Shown piece after piece: positions 1 to 6,173 of a stretch of DNA of 10,490 nucleotides. The notes under the pieces were generated by a model that was not told the DNA's origin, made no database searches, and saw only the letters and a program-made list of their open reading frames with translations. This stretch comes from JALOOE01 sp964423545 (GTDB lineage: Bacteria; Chloroflexota; Anaerolineae; CG2-30-64-16). Position 1 is the stretch's first letter; each line of letters opens with the position of its first letter. The stretch lies in assembly GCA_964423545.1 (NCBI GenBank), contig CAYRFV010000199.1:1-10490 (forward strand), given 5' to 3'. A program made the position numbers and the translations under genes.

Positions 1-376
1 CCACCCACAGCAGGAAAAGGGGTCCGAACGGGATCGAAAACGTGTAGATCACATAGTTGTAGACGGTGAAGGTCAGCACGCCCAGCCAGAGCAGGTAGGC
101 GCGCCATGAGCCGCGCAGCGCCAACGCCGCCAGCACGACCATCGCCGGTGCAGCAATCAGCAGATTGGCGATATCCTGTGCGATGGCCTGCGGCAGAAAA
201 GCGGGCGTCAGGTCAGCGTAGATGCGCTCGACGGCCAGGCCGATCATGCTGCCCGCCGCAGCCAACAGCGCCGCCGCGATGGACAGCCACAGCCAGGTGG
301 CGGCGCGCTCGGAGTATGCCTTGGGCGGCATGGCGCCGGCTAGATCATCTGCCGGAGGGCGAGTGTCTTGGTTCAT
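1..376 (-). CDS. Uncharacterised multi-TM membrane protein (C-terminus beyond the left edge)
   Basis: Open for 125 codons from an ATG at 376 to the left edge with no stop, so the C-terminus is missing. After a polar N-terminus of about 25 residues (starting MNQDTRPPADD) there are three hydrophobic segments at roughly residues 26-48, 70-88 and 93-113, the last carrying the aromatic stretch FTVYNYVIYTF. This is an integral inner-membrane protein. It resembles uncharacterised membrane proteins I associate with Chloroflexota, but I cannot give a function. The ATG overlaps the stop of the flavodoxin remnant upstream (ATGA), so the two are probably translationally coupled. Coding status is well supported by the TM pattern; the family call is not. 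Confidence 0.72.
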   Translation of the reverse strand, partial: MNQDTRPPADDLAGAMPPKAYSERAATWLWLSIAAALLAAAGSMIGLAVERIYADLTPAFLPQAIAQDIANLLIAAPAMVVLAALALRGSWRAYLLWLGVLTFTVYNYVIYTFSIPFGPLFLLWV

Positions 377-741
377 GGTTTTTCGCTTTCTGCCTGCGCA
401 AGCTCAGCACCCCAGGCCTTCGCCCGCTCCAGCTCCCCGTCGCGCGGCGGGCCGCACTTGCCCTGCACGACACAGCGTTGCGCCTTGGTGACCGGCCGGC
501 AACCCAAGCCCTCTAACCGGCCCAGGATCGTCTTCGCCGCGCTGCACAGCGACCACCCGATGCGCGTTTCGAAGCCAACTGCGCGATCGGCGCCCTTGGA
601 CAGCGCTTCGATCCAGGAACGCATCGACGGAAGGGAGAGAGGGTGGATTGATTCGTCCGCAGAACTAATGCCAGGCTCACCCCGGCACATTCCGCTCGGG
701 AACCCACCGATGCCGCCTGGTGCGATAGATACAACCCTCAT
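373..741 (-). pseudogene. Flavodoxin remnant lacking the FMN-binding N-terminal half
   Basis: The 122-residue frame ends in a typical flavodoxin-family C-terminus: residues 40-62 (W43 to the FETRIG stretch) resemble the central beta-strand region, and residues 97-112 (GPPRDGELERAKAWGA) match the equivalent stretch of the intact flavodoxin at 3134-3628 (GPLKDGEIERSTAWGR). The first 39 residues do not resemble a flavodoxin beyond the opening MRVV: the phosphate-binding loop and first Rossmann half are absent, about 70-80 residues short of family length. The start at 741 is convincing, with GGGGGAG just upstream and an ATGA overlap with the preceding remnant; the stop overlaps the next ATG the same way. 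It cannot bind FMN in the normal way. Either an internal deletion or a deletion plus frameshift produced it; a small functional protein is unlikely. Confidence 0.6.
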
Positions 742-1049
742 CTTCGCTCCCCCGAAGAGACGCCCGGCTGAGCGAGCGCCTCAGACGCCGCTGTGCGGTA
801 GGTCCTGAGGATCAGCCCGGTACGCACGAAGATCCAAACCAGGGCAAAGCCGCCGCAGACGATGGCAAGGGCTGCGCCGGGGAGGTTCAGGCGAGCTATT
901 TTATCCTGAATGTAGGCGTCTAGCGCCTTATAAGGCGTCTCCTGAGCAGGCCTGCTTGTCACCGCGTTCGCCCTGGCCAAGTTAGCCCTCGCCAGGGCGA
1001 ACGCAGCGCAGATGGCCGCTGCTGCGAGAAGAGTCCTTTTGATGTTCAT
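738..1049 (-). pseudogene. Internally deleted serine hydrolase (class C beta-lactamase family) remnant
   Basis: This 103-residue frame looks like the two ends of a much longer protein joined together. Residues 1-20 form a signal peptide (NIKRTLLAAAAICAAFALA). Residues 40-64 (YKALDAYIQDKIARLNLPGAAL, then AIV) match the opening of the beta-lactamase/serine hydrolase domain, where the partner sequence normally continues to the SxxK active site. At residue 65 it switches to a hydrophobic helix and basic tail (GGFALVWIFVRTGLILRTYRT), like the C-terminal TM segment many such hydrolases carry. SxxK, YxN and KTG motifs are all missing, so hundreds of residues appear lost. The frame stays open and ends in an ATGA overlap with the flavodoxin remnant. 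The start at 1049 has GAGG about 10 bases upstream. The origin of the C-terminal piece from the same gene is inference. Confidence 0.6.
964..1004. repeat. Perfect 14-bp inverted repeat with 13-base loop
   Basis: GCGTTCGCCCTGGC at 964-977 is exactly complementary to GCCAGGGCGAACGC at 991-1004, separated by 13 bases. It lies in the signal-peptide region of the serine hydrolase remnant and encodes the repeated peptide LARAN. The transcript would fold a very stable stem near the 5' end of the message. There is no T-run after it on either strand, so it is not a standard rho-independent terminator. It may be a by-product of the local rearrangement. Confidence 0.8.
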
Positions 1050-1126
1050 GCGGCATTTGCCTCAGACGAACAAGCCATGTCCATCCAGTGGATCCTTCCT
1101 GTGGCCGCCACCGATTGGCGCAGCGA

Positions 1127-1156
1127 TTTCTATTCTACCGCCGCAACTCAAGTCAA
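1127..1156 (-). promoter_or_regulatory. Possible sigma70-type promoter in the 174-base gap before the serine hydrolase remnant
   Basis: Reading the minus strand, TTGACT (1151-1156) is followed after 18 bases by TAGAAA (1127-1132), with an alternative TAGAAT at 1132-1137. The site lies about 80 bases upstream of the ATG at 1049, in a relatively AT-rich patch of the 1050-1223 intergenic stretch. That stretch holds nothing else I can recognise. This is pattern matching only. Confidence 0.25.
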
Positions 1157-1223
1157 TGTTGACAGTCGTCCCCCAGAAGCCTGTCAGTTTGCCCTCCCGG
1201 GTGACGCATGAGACGCAGCGCGT

Positions 1224-1829
1224 CTACCGCATGAACGCCAGGAACATGATGAAGAAGATAGCCACCGACAGCACGCCGATCGCAGCAGCCCGCAGCCAGC
1301 CGATCTCATGCGTGATCCGCAGCCCGATGGCCACCAGTGCCGTCTGCCAGAGCGGTGGGATCACCATGATGCGCAGGAGCTCCAGCCAGCCCGGCCACGC
1401 GACGCCCAGCGGGACGAGCAGCGTCTCGGGGATCCACATACAGATCAGGTTGGGCACGATCCAGGCCAGCCCGCAGACCACCAGCGCGTCCTCGAAGTGA
1501 TAGCCGGCGCGCAGCCTGTGGCCAGCAATCGCCAGCAGGTGACAGATGCCTGCCATCATGATCCAGGTCGCCAGCCCCCAGGTGATCGTCCAGAACGCCT
1601 GGTAGAAGTAGTACCGCTCCGCCGCGATGGGGATCCACGGCGCGAACGCGGGCATACGGCCGATCAGCGTGTAGATCACCACCGTGACGGTGTACAGCGC
1701 GGCGAAGATCAGGTTGATCCAGGACGCGACCGCGACCTTGCCCGGATGCGCCTTCAGTGATTGGATGGCGGCGGCCGGGTGCACGGTGGCTTGCGCCCAG
1801 TAGCGGATGGCGAGCGGGATGCTGGACAT
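1224..1829 (-). CDS. Yip1-like five-TM membrane protein
   Basis: 201 residues with about five hydrophobic segments (roughly 33-55, 76-101, 115-132, 155-171 and 181-199) and a short cytoplasmic N-terminus containing HPAAAIQSLKAHPG, the kind of amphipathic lead-in seen in Yip1-domain proteins. The conserved-looking middle has RYYFYQAFWTITWGLATWIM and a later PNLICMWIPETLLVP. Yip1-domain proteins in bacteria are integral membrane proteins of unknown role. The ATG at 1829 lies 7 bases after the stop of the upstream 4-TM gene and has no clear Shine-Dalgarno sequence, suggesting translation coupled to that gene. Membrane location is sure; the Yip1 label is a family-level guess. Confidence 0.78.
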   Translation of the reverse strand: MSSIPLAIRYWAQATVHPAAAIQSLKAHPGKVAVASWINLIFAALYTVTVVIYTLIGRMPAFAPWIPIAAERYYFYQAFWTITWGLATWIMMAGICHLLAIAGHRLRAGYHFEDALVVCGLAWIVPNLICMWIPETLLVPLGVAWPGWLELLRIMVIPPLWQTALVAIGLRITHEIGWLRAAAIGVLSVAIFFIMFLAFMR

Positions 1830-1836
1830 GGCGGGC

Positions 1837-2301
1837 TTACTGTCGCAGATAGCCGCGCACCGGCGGGGTGACTGTCAGAAGCAAGATCGCCAGCCCTACG
1901 CCGAAATAGAGCCCCTGAATGACTGCGTCGAGCCCAACCATGAGCACCTGCACAATGATCCAGATCATCAGCGCCAGTCCGAAGGCCGCCGAGGCGGCCC
2001 AGGTCCAATGCTGGCTCTTGAACGGCCTTAAGCACTGGGCCCAACGCCAGTCCGGCAGCGTGAACAGACAAGCCAGCACAAAGAACGCGCCCAGTCCTAA
2101 CACAATGCCAAGGATCAGGCCAGGAATAAGGAAGTTCTGGAAGGGCGTGCCCTTCAGCATCTCCAGGGGCATCCGCATCATTCCACCAGTTGGATCGAGC
2201 GCCAGCATCAAACCGCTGGGTGTGGCGGAGATGCCCTGGAACAGAAGCAGGCACATCAGCAGCCAGAACGCCAGGGGGCGCCTACGCGGTTCGGTCGTCA
2301 T
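1837..2301 (-). CDS. Uncharacterised four-TM membrane protein
   Basis: 154 residues. I chose the ATG at 2301 because AAGGAG lies 7 bases upstream; a longer frame to 2394 would add 31 residues with no hydrophobic or conserved character. Four hydrophobic segments lie near residues 10-27, 57-82, 100-121 and 127-144. Between the first two is an extracytoplasmic loop with LDPTGGMMRMPLEMLKGTPF, which I recall as characteristic of an unnamed family found beside Yip1-like proteins and serine hydrolases in Chloroflexota. The next gene begins 7 bases after its stop, so the pair is probably an operon. No function can be given from sequence. Confidence 0.75.
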   Translation of the reverse strand: MTTEPRRRPLAFWLLMCLLLFQGISATPSGLMLALDPTGGMMRMPLEMLKGTPFQNFLIPGLILGIVLGLGAFFVLACLFTLPDWRWAQCLRPFKSQHWTWAASAAFGLALMIWIIVQVLMVGLDAVIQGLYFGVGLAILLLTVTPPVRGYLRQ

Positions 2302-2335
2302 TCCTTGTCTCCTTGCTCTGCAAATGCTCGATCCC

Positions 2336-2389
2336 CTGTCCCCTGATTCGCATGCCACGGTGATCGCGAGCTCCGTTGTGGCGGGACAG
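2336..2389. repeat. Split inverted repeat upstream of the 4-TM gene
   Basis: CTGTCCC (2336-2342) pairs with GGGACAG (2383-2389), and inside it GCCAC (2354-2358) pairs with GTGGC (2378-2382). On one side the two pairing blocks are contiguous; on the other they are separated by 11 unpaired bases. It sits about 35 bases before the start at 2301, in the 131-base gap after the methyltransferase gene. It could be a transcript structure or a binding site; no T-run follows, so terminator status is not supported. Confidence 0.35.
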
Positions 2390-2432
2390 ACCATCGGGCC
2401 GGCCAGACAGCGATACTGCCATTGTCATAACA

Positions 2433-2927
2433 CTATCCGTGTCGCACGCGTCCGAACCACCGGCGGACCAAGGCCGTGTAGTGGGAGTACCCCTGACCGA
2501 ACCTGGCGGCGAGGTACCTCTCTTCCGGCGTTATGAGCAGGTAGTGGCAGGCGACGATGGCTGGAAAGAGGAGAGCGAATGACCACGGGAGATTGAATTC
2601 CAGCGCGATCCCCGCCAGAAGGCAAATACCGCCGAGGTACAGGGGATTCCTTGAGACCGAAAAGACGCCTGTTGTGACGAGTTTGCTCGTCGGAAGTCCA
2701 GGGTCGGTCGGCTGGCCATGCTGCGCCAACTCCCGACGCGCAAGGACGATCAAGGTGATGCCCGCGACGATGAGAGCAGCGCCCCCCGCGGCGATGAAGG
2801 GAGCAAGGAACCCGCGGGGGAGCGAGGCAGGCACAGCCAACTGCAGGACAATGCCGGCAAGGAAAGGCACGCCAAAGATGACCTCGAAGATCTGCCACCA
2901 ACGCTTGTGTGCAGCATCCGTTGACAT
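2433..2927 (-). CDS. ICMT/PEMT-like integral membrane methyltransferase
   Basis: 164 residues. Members of the isoprenylcysteine carboxyl methyltransferase / phospholipid methyltransferase superfamily transfer a methyl group from SAM inside the membrane. The C-terminal signature is clear: GVFSVSRNPLYLGG at residues 87-100, an EER motif at 135-137 (TPEERYLAARFG) and a YSHYTALVRRWFG tail at 147-159. Hydrophobic segments lie near 14-32, 41-62, 96-110 and 114-132. The frame extends upstream to 3164, but those 79 residues are polar, arginine- and proline-rich and unlike the family; the ATG at 2927, with AAAGGA about 13 bases upstream, fits the usual length. The substrate is unknown: bacterial members need not act on prenylated proteins. 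It follows the flavodoxin gene after 206 bases. Confidence 0.85.
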   Translation of the reverse strand: MSTDAAHKRWWQIFEVIFGVPFLAGIVLQLAVPASLPRGFLAPFIAAGGAALIVAGITLIVLARRELAQHGQPTDPGLPTSKLVTTGVFSVSRNPLYLGGICLLAGIALEFNLPWSFALLFPAIVACHYLLITPEERYLAARFGQGYSHYTALVRRWFGRVRHG

Positions 2928-3133
2928 TCGGGTTGTGCGATCCTTTGCGAGCCTGCTCGGCATAGCTGGGGTGAATGTGCTGACGGTAGACGCGCACATC
3001 TGACTGATTGCGGCAGCAGGGAGGATGCGGTAGGACGGGCCGCCTCGCCACGGATTCCGCCGCGCACCTTCTTGATCAAAGGGCCGGTCGGTCTTGAGCG
3101 CGATGCCGGCCGTGCTGATGAGCACCCGCTCCT
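2928..3133. other. Intergenic stretch between the flavodoxin and methyltransferase genes
   Basis: These 206 bases carry an open minus-strand frame continuous with the methyltransferase, but its predicted peptide has no hydrophobic segments, motifs or convincing starts. I see no convincing promoter, terminator or RNA gene. It may be degraded coding sequence, given the other remnants nearby. Confidence 0.4.
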
Positions 3134-3628
3134 TCACACCTTCGCTGCGATCTGGCGTCCCCACGCAGTCGAGCGTTCAATTTCGCCGTCCTTCAGTGGA
3201 CCTTCCTTGTCTTTGATGAAGAATCCCTCAGGCGGGACAACCAGCGTTCCTCCTCGTTTTACGAGACTGTTGGCGATCGGTTCGGCGGCGTAGCCAAATA
3301 GCTTGACGAAAGCGGTCAGAGTGCGCGAATTCACATCGTTCATGTCGGCGCGGGTGTCGAACGCCGCGACTTTGATCCCGCGCAGGCTGTTGGGGGCCAG
3401 GGCCTTCAGCCAGGCTTTCGTCGCAGGGCTGGCGCTGAAGGCGCGGGTCGGCGAGCCGACGACCAGCAGGAGCAGGTCTGCCAGATGCTCCGGCTTCACG
3501 TCGCCGACGCGCAGGGTGCGCACGTCAGCTTGGGTTGCCAGCGCGCTGCCGATGGCGGCGCCAACGGCGTGCGCGATCTCTTCTGTGTTGCCGAAGAACG
3601 AATCGTAGACCACCAGTGCTTTGATCAA
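3134..3628 (-). CDS. Flavodoxin family protein
   Basis: 164 residues, full length for a short flavodoxin. The N-terminus (IKALVVYDSFFGNTEEIA) has the first beta-strand and the FMN-phosphate loop DSFFGNT at residues 9-15. The second binding loop is around 56-64 (VVGSPTRAF), the third around 89-95 (AFDTRAD). The C-terminus (GPLKDGEIERSTAWGRQIA) is typical. The protein would be a cytoplasmic FMN electron carrier or redox enzyme. The start codon is TTG at 3628, with AAAGG 8 bases upstream, and lies 27 bases after the stop of the 4Fe-4S membrane protein, so the two are likely co-transcribed and may exchange electrons; that last point is inference. The remnant at 373-741 is a distant paralogue. Confidence 0.9.
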   Translation of the reverse strand: MIKALVVYDSFFGNTEEIAHAVGAAIGSALATQADVRTLRVGDVKPEHLADLLLLVVGSPTRAFSASPATKAWLKALAPNSLRGIKVAAFDTRADMNDVNSRTLTAFVKLFGYAAEPIANSLVKRGGTLVVPPEGFFIKDKEGPLKDGEIERSTAWGRQIAAKV

Positions 3629-3655
3629 GGGATACCTTTCGTGCGGGTCATCCTA

Positions 3656-4408
3656 CTACTTCCCCGCGCTGAATGAGAACCTGATCGCATCCTGCGAACA
3701 GCTGTCCACACACGTGCCGCACAAGATGCACTCGCTGTGCTCCATCTGCTCCCGCTGCACCATGTCGTGGACGTCCAGGCTCATCGGGCAATTGGAGGTG
3801 CACTTCAGGCACTCCTTGCACGCCGATGACCGTGCGACCAGCCGCAATGAGGGCCAGGCAGCCAGGTTGCGCAGCTTGCGGCCCAGGATCATGAAGGGGG
3901 CCATCCAGCAGATGGTGTGGCAGCCGGCACGGCGGCCGAACAGCAGCGCTGGCGCCAAAAACGCCACGATGACGGCATAGTAAACCAGGTACCAAAGGGA
4001 TTGCTCCACCGTCAAGCCGCCATCAAGGTGATGAAATATGTTCACCTGCCGATAGCCGCCGGCCCGGACCGCCAGCCACACGATCAGGCTGATCCAGGGG
4101 ATCCAGATCGCCCACTTGATCCAGTCCAGCCATTTTGGGCCAAAGAGCCGGTTGCGGATCGGGATGGCCAACTCCTGCAGCCCGGCGCCGGGGCAGGCCC
4201 AACCGCACCACAGGCGGCCCACGAAGAGCGCGGCCACGAACATCAGGCCGAACGCAATCAGGCTGGCATTGACGATGCCCTCGGAAGCGCTGACGACAAT
4301 GATGTAGGGCGAGAAGTAGAATAGCGTGATGGGAAACAGCAAAAACGAAAGCAGCAACAACGCCATGCGCCAGCGCTGTCGTCCGGCGGATTGTCTAATC
4401 CTGACCAT
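3656..4408 (-). CDS. NapH/MauN-like polyferredoxin, 4Fe-4S membrane protein
   Basis: 250 residues. The protein has an N-terminal TM helix (about 15-38), further helices (48-65, 97-115, 137-157), the paired membrane-face motifs GRLWCGWACPG (Cys68, Cys72) and GCHTIC (Cys163, Cys167), and two C-terminal [4Fe-4S] sites: Cys197/200/203/207 followed by Pro, and Cys227/230/233/237. This is the layout of NapH-type ferredoxins, which pass electrons across or along the inner membrane; iron-sulfur ends are cytoplasmic. I chose ATG 4408 because AGAGG lies 6 bases upstream; an ATG at 4447 would add 13 residues overlapping the upstream remnant. The gene sits between the VWA/binding protein pair and a flavodoxin, which suggests a membrane redox unit, but the donor and acceptor are unknown. 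Confidence 0.88.
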   Translation of the reverse strand: MVRIRQSAGRQRWRMALLLLSFLLFPITLFYFSPYIIVVSASEGIVNASLIAFGLMFVAALFVGRLWCGWACPGAGLQELAIPIRNRLFGPKWLDWIKWAIWIPWISLIVWLAVRAGGYRQVNIFHHLDGGLTVEQSLWYLVYYAVIVAFLAPALLFGRRAGCHTICWMAPFMILGRKLRNLAAWPSLRLVARSSACKECLKCTSNCPMSLDVHDMVQREQMEHSECILCGTCVDSCSQDAIRFSFSAGK

Positions 4409-4553
4409 GATGACCTCTGTTGATGCTGCCCTGGCTCGCCCCGTCAATGATAATGTGACGCGAGAAGTAGTTCATGAGGATGAGGAAAAGCAGGAAGGCG
4501 GTGAGGAGTACGCCTCTGCGGATGCGTTGCCGGAGAGGTGGTTGTCGGGTCAT
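4395..4553 (-). pseudogene. Truncated N-terminal copy of a NapH-like polyferredoxin
   Basis: 52 residues from an ATG at 4553 with GGGAG 9 bases upstream. Residues 3-47 align without gaps to residues 5-49 of the intact polyferredoxin downstream, with 22 of 45 identical by my count; shared blocks include RQR, FLLF, YFS, II and AS-G--N. After this the frame reads straight through the ribosome binding site and first codons of the intact gene and stops at 4395, overlapping it by 14 bases. All cysteine motifs are missing. The simplest reading is a tandem pair of polyferredoxin genes in which the first lost everything after its first TM helix. A short membrane peptide or translational leader for the next gene cannot be excluded. 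Confidence 0.65.
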
Positions 4554-4616
4554 GGATGAGATCTCCCTTCTCACGATTCTACGCAGAGGCGGCGAGAAGG
4601 TTGCCATCGACATGCC

Positions 4617-6173
4617 TCATTGATACCCGCGTATCTGTTTGAAAATGAAATCCAGAGCCGTCTTCGTGCCGTCGAACGCCCGACCGCCGGTGATTGCCGC
4701 AATCTGTTCCATCGTCGCGCGGTCAGCTTTGCCGAAGATGACGGTGAAGGTGCGGATGCTCTTGGCTGCAGGCGCAAGCTGACCGTAGAGCTTGCCGAAC
4801 TGCTCGGCAGTCAAGCCGCTGTTGTTGGCGCCATCGCTCATCAGCACGATCGTGTAGTAGCGCTCCGGCTCCTCTCGCTGCGCGTCGGCTGCCAATCGAT
4901 ACGCCTGGGCCAGCGCAGAATAGATGGCGGTGTTGCCGCCAGCCCGCAACTCTGACACGAAGGCACGGATTCGCTGCATGTCGGTGCCATCCGGCCGAGT
5001 ATCGTCGACCACGAAATCCTGCGCGGGTTGCACCGCCTGGTTGAAAGGGATCAAGGTGATTTTCTCACGGCCGCGAAAGCGCGAGAAGCGCCCCGTCAAT
5101 GAAGTGTCCTGTCCCGTCAGGCCGTTGAGCGCCTTCTGTAAGCCGGCCAGCCCATCCCCCTGCATTGAGCCGCTGACGTCGAGCACGAAGTAGGCATGGC
5201 TAGGTACGCGTTGTTCATCCAGGTACGAGTAGAGTAGCGCGTCGAGCACCTCGACCGTGTTGGGGAAGGGCAGCTCCACCAGCAGGCGGCTGGGAATACG
5301 CTGATCCAGAGGCACACCGGGGATGGCCGGCCGGCGCAGCGTCTGGGCCATCAACGCCTTCTGAAACTTCGGCGAGCGAAGTGCGCTGACAACGCGATCG
5401 TAAGCGGCGCGCTGTCCCTTGTCCAGCAGCATCAGCGGGTAGTCCGCGGTGATAACTCCTTCTTCCGGGTAGATCAGCATCAGCTTTTCGCGCAGTGCGC
5501 CGGTCTCCTTCAGGTCCAGCAGCACCGATTCGTAGTTGATCATCCCGTCCAGGTCATCCTGACTCGTCACATAGCTTTCCGCCAACCAGCCGGAGCTACC
5601 CGCCGTGAGCGTCTGACCCCGCAGGAAACCTTTCAGGGCCTCGCTTCGGATGTCTTCGATCCTCAGGGCATCGCCACTGCCAGTGAGTGCCGTGGCGATC
5701 CCCACCAGCGCGGTGAAGCCGGAGTTGGAGGCGGTCGGATCGGTCATCGCGAAGCGCAGTCTGCCCATACTGGCTGCGTCGGCTATATCACGCCAGGCGA
5801 CGTCTGGCTTGTTCAGCCAACCCAACTCACGCGCCTTGCTCTCCTTAAGGCCCAACACGACCGGCGACAGCATGATCTTCTCCTGGGCCACCACAACCCC
5901 CCGTTGGCGGCTCAGGAGGTCGAGGTACTTGCCATGAGAGAACCAGGCCAGGTCATGATCGGCCCCTGCCAGCAGCCTCTCCGCGCCGGCGAGGCTACCG
6001 ATGTATTCCATCTTCAGCCGGACGCCGGTCTCGCGCTCAATCTCAGCGAGGAGCGGTTCCAGGTCTTGGAGTTCCGAGCCGGCGAGCACCGTCAACGTCT
6101 GCGGCTGTGGTGAGCAAGCAGCAATGAGCGTGACCAATAGCAGGGAGATCAGCACGCACACGCGCATCGTCAT
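4617..6173 (-). CDS. Lipoprotein with substrate-binding fold and C-terminal von Willebrand A domain
   Basis: 518 residues. Residues 1-20 are a lipoprotein signal with lipobox LIAAC, Cys20 being the lipidated residue, so the protein is anchored on the outer face of the cytoplasmic membrane. Residues 27-290 look like a type 2 periplasmic-binding fold (LTVLAGSELQDLEPLL; TDPTASNSGFTAL at 144-156; MINYESVLLDL; IYPEEGVITADYPLMLLD). Residues 324-518 form a VWA domain with a complete MIDAS: D332-V-S-G-S336, T415 in GGNTAIYSAL and D447 in MSDGANNSG. The VWA part should bind a protein or ligand through a divalent metal. It starts at an ATGA overlap with the preceding binding protein, with GGAGGT 5 bases upstream, so the two are made together. 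No transporter permease is in view, so import is not established; surface sensing or adhesion is equally possible. Confidence 0.87.
   Translation of the reverse strand: MTMRVCVLISLLLVTLIAACSPQPQTLTVLAGSELQDLEPLLAEIERETGVRLKMEYIGSLAGAERLLAGADHDLAWFSHGKYLDLLSRQRGVVVAQEKIMLSPVVLGLKESKARELGWLNKPDVAWRDIADAASMGRLRFAMTDPTASNSGFTALVGIATALTGSGDALRIEDIRSEALKGFLRGQTLTAGSSGWLAESYVTSQDDLDGMINYESVLLDLKETGALREKLMLIYPEEGVITADYPLMLLDKGQRAAYDRVVSALRSPKFQKALMAQTLRRPAIPGVPLDQRIPSRLLVELPFPNTVEVLDALLYSYLDEQRVPSHAYFVLDVSGSMQGDGLAGLQKALNGLTGQDTSLTGRFSRFRGREKITLIPFNQAVQPAQDFVVDDTRPDGTDMQRIRAFVSELRAGGNTAIYSALAQAYRLAADAQREEPERYYTIVLMSDGANNSGLTAEQFGKLYGQLAPAAKSIRTFTVIFGKADRATMEQIAAITGGRAFDGTKTALDFIFKQIRGYQ

Noticed and set aside
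1012..1500. Plus-strand open frame of 162 codons
   Set aside because: It lies mostly antisense to the Yip1-like gene, has no ribosome binding site, and its peptide is Pro/Ser/Arg-rich with no motifs. The minus frame has clear TM segments.
1919..2536. Plus-strand open frame of 205 codons
   Set aside because: Antisense to the 4-TM gene and the end of the methyltransferase; no recognisable domain and no start signal.
2783..2820. 9-bp inverted repeat (CCCCCGCGG and CCGCGGGGG)
   Set aside because: It lies in methyltransferase coding sequence, is pure G/C, and is built around a CCGCGG palindrome; chance from codon use is the simplest explanation.
2928..3164. N-terminal extension of the ICMT-like methyltransferase
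   Set aside because: The 79 extra residues have no hydrophobicity or motifs, and the shorter start gives the normal family length.
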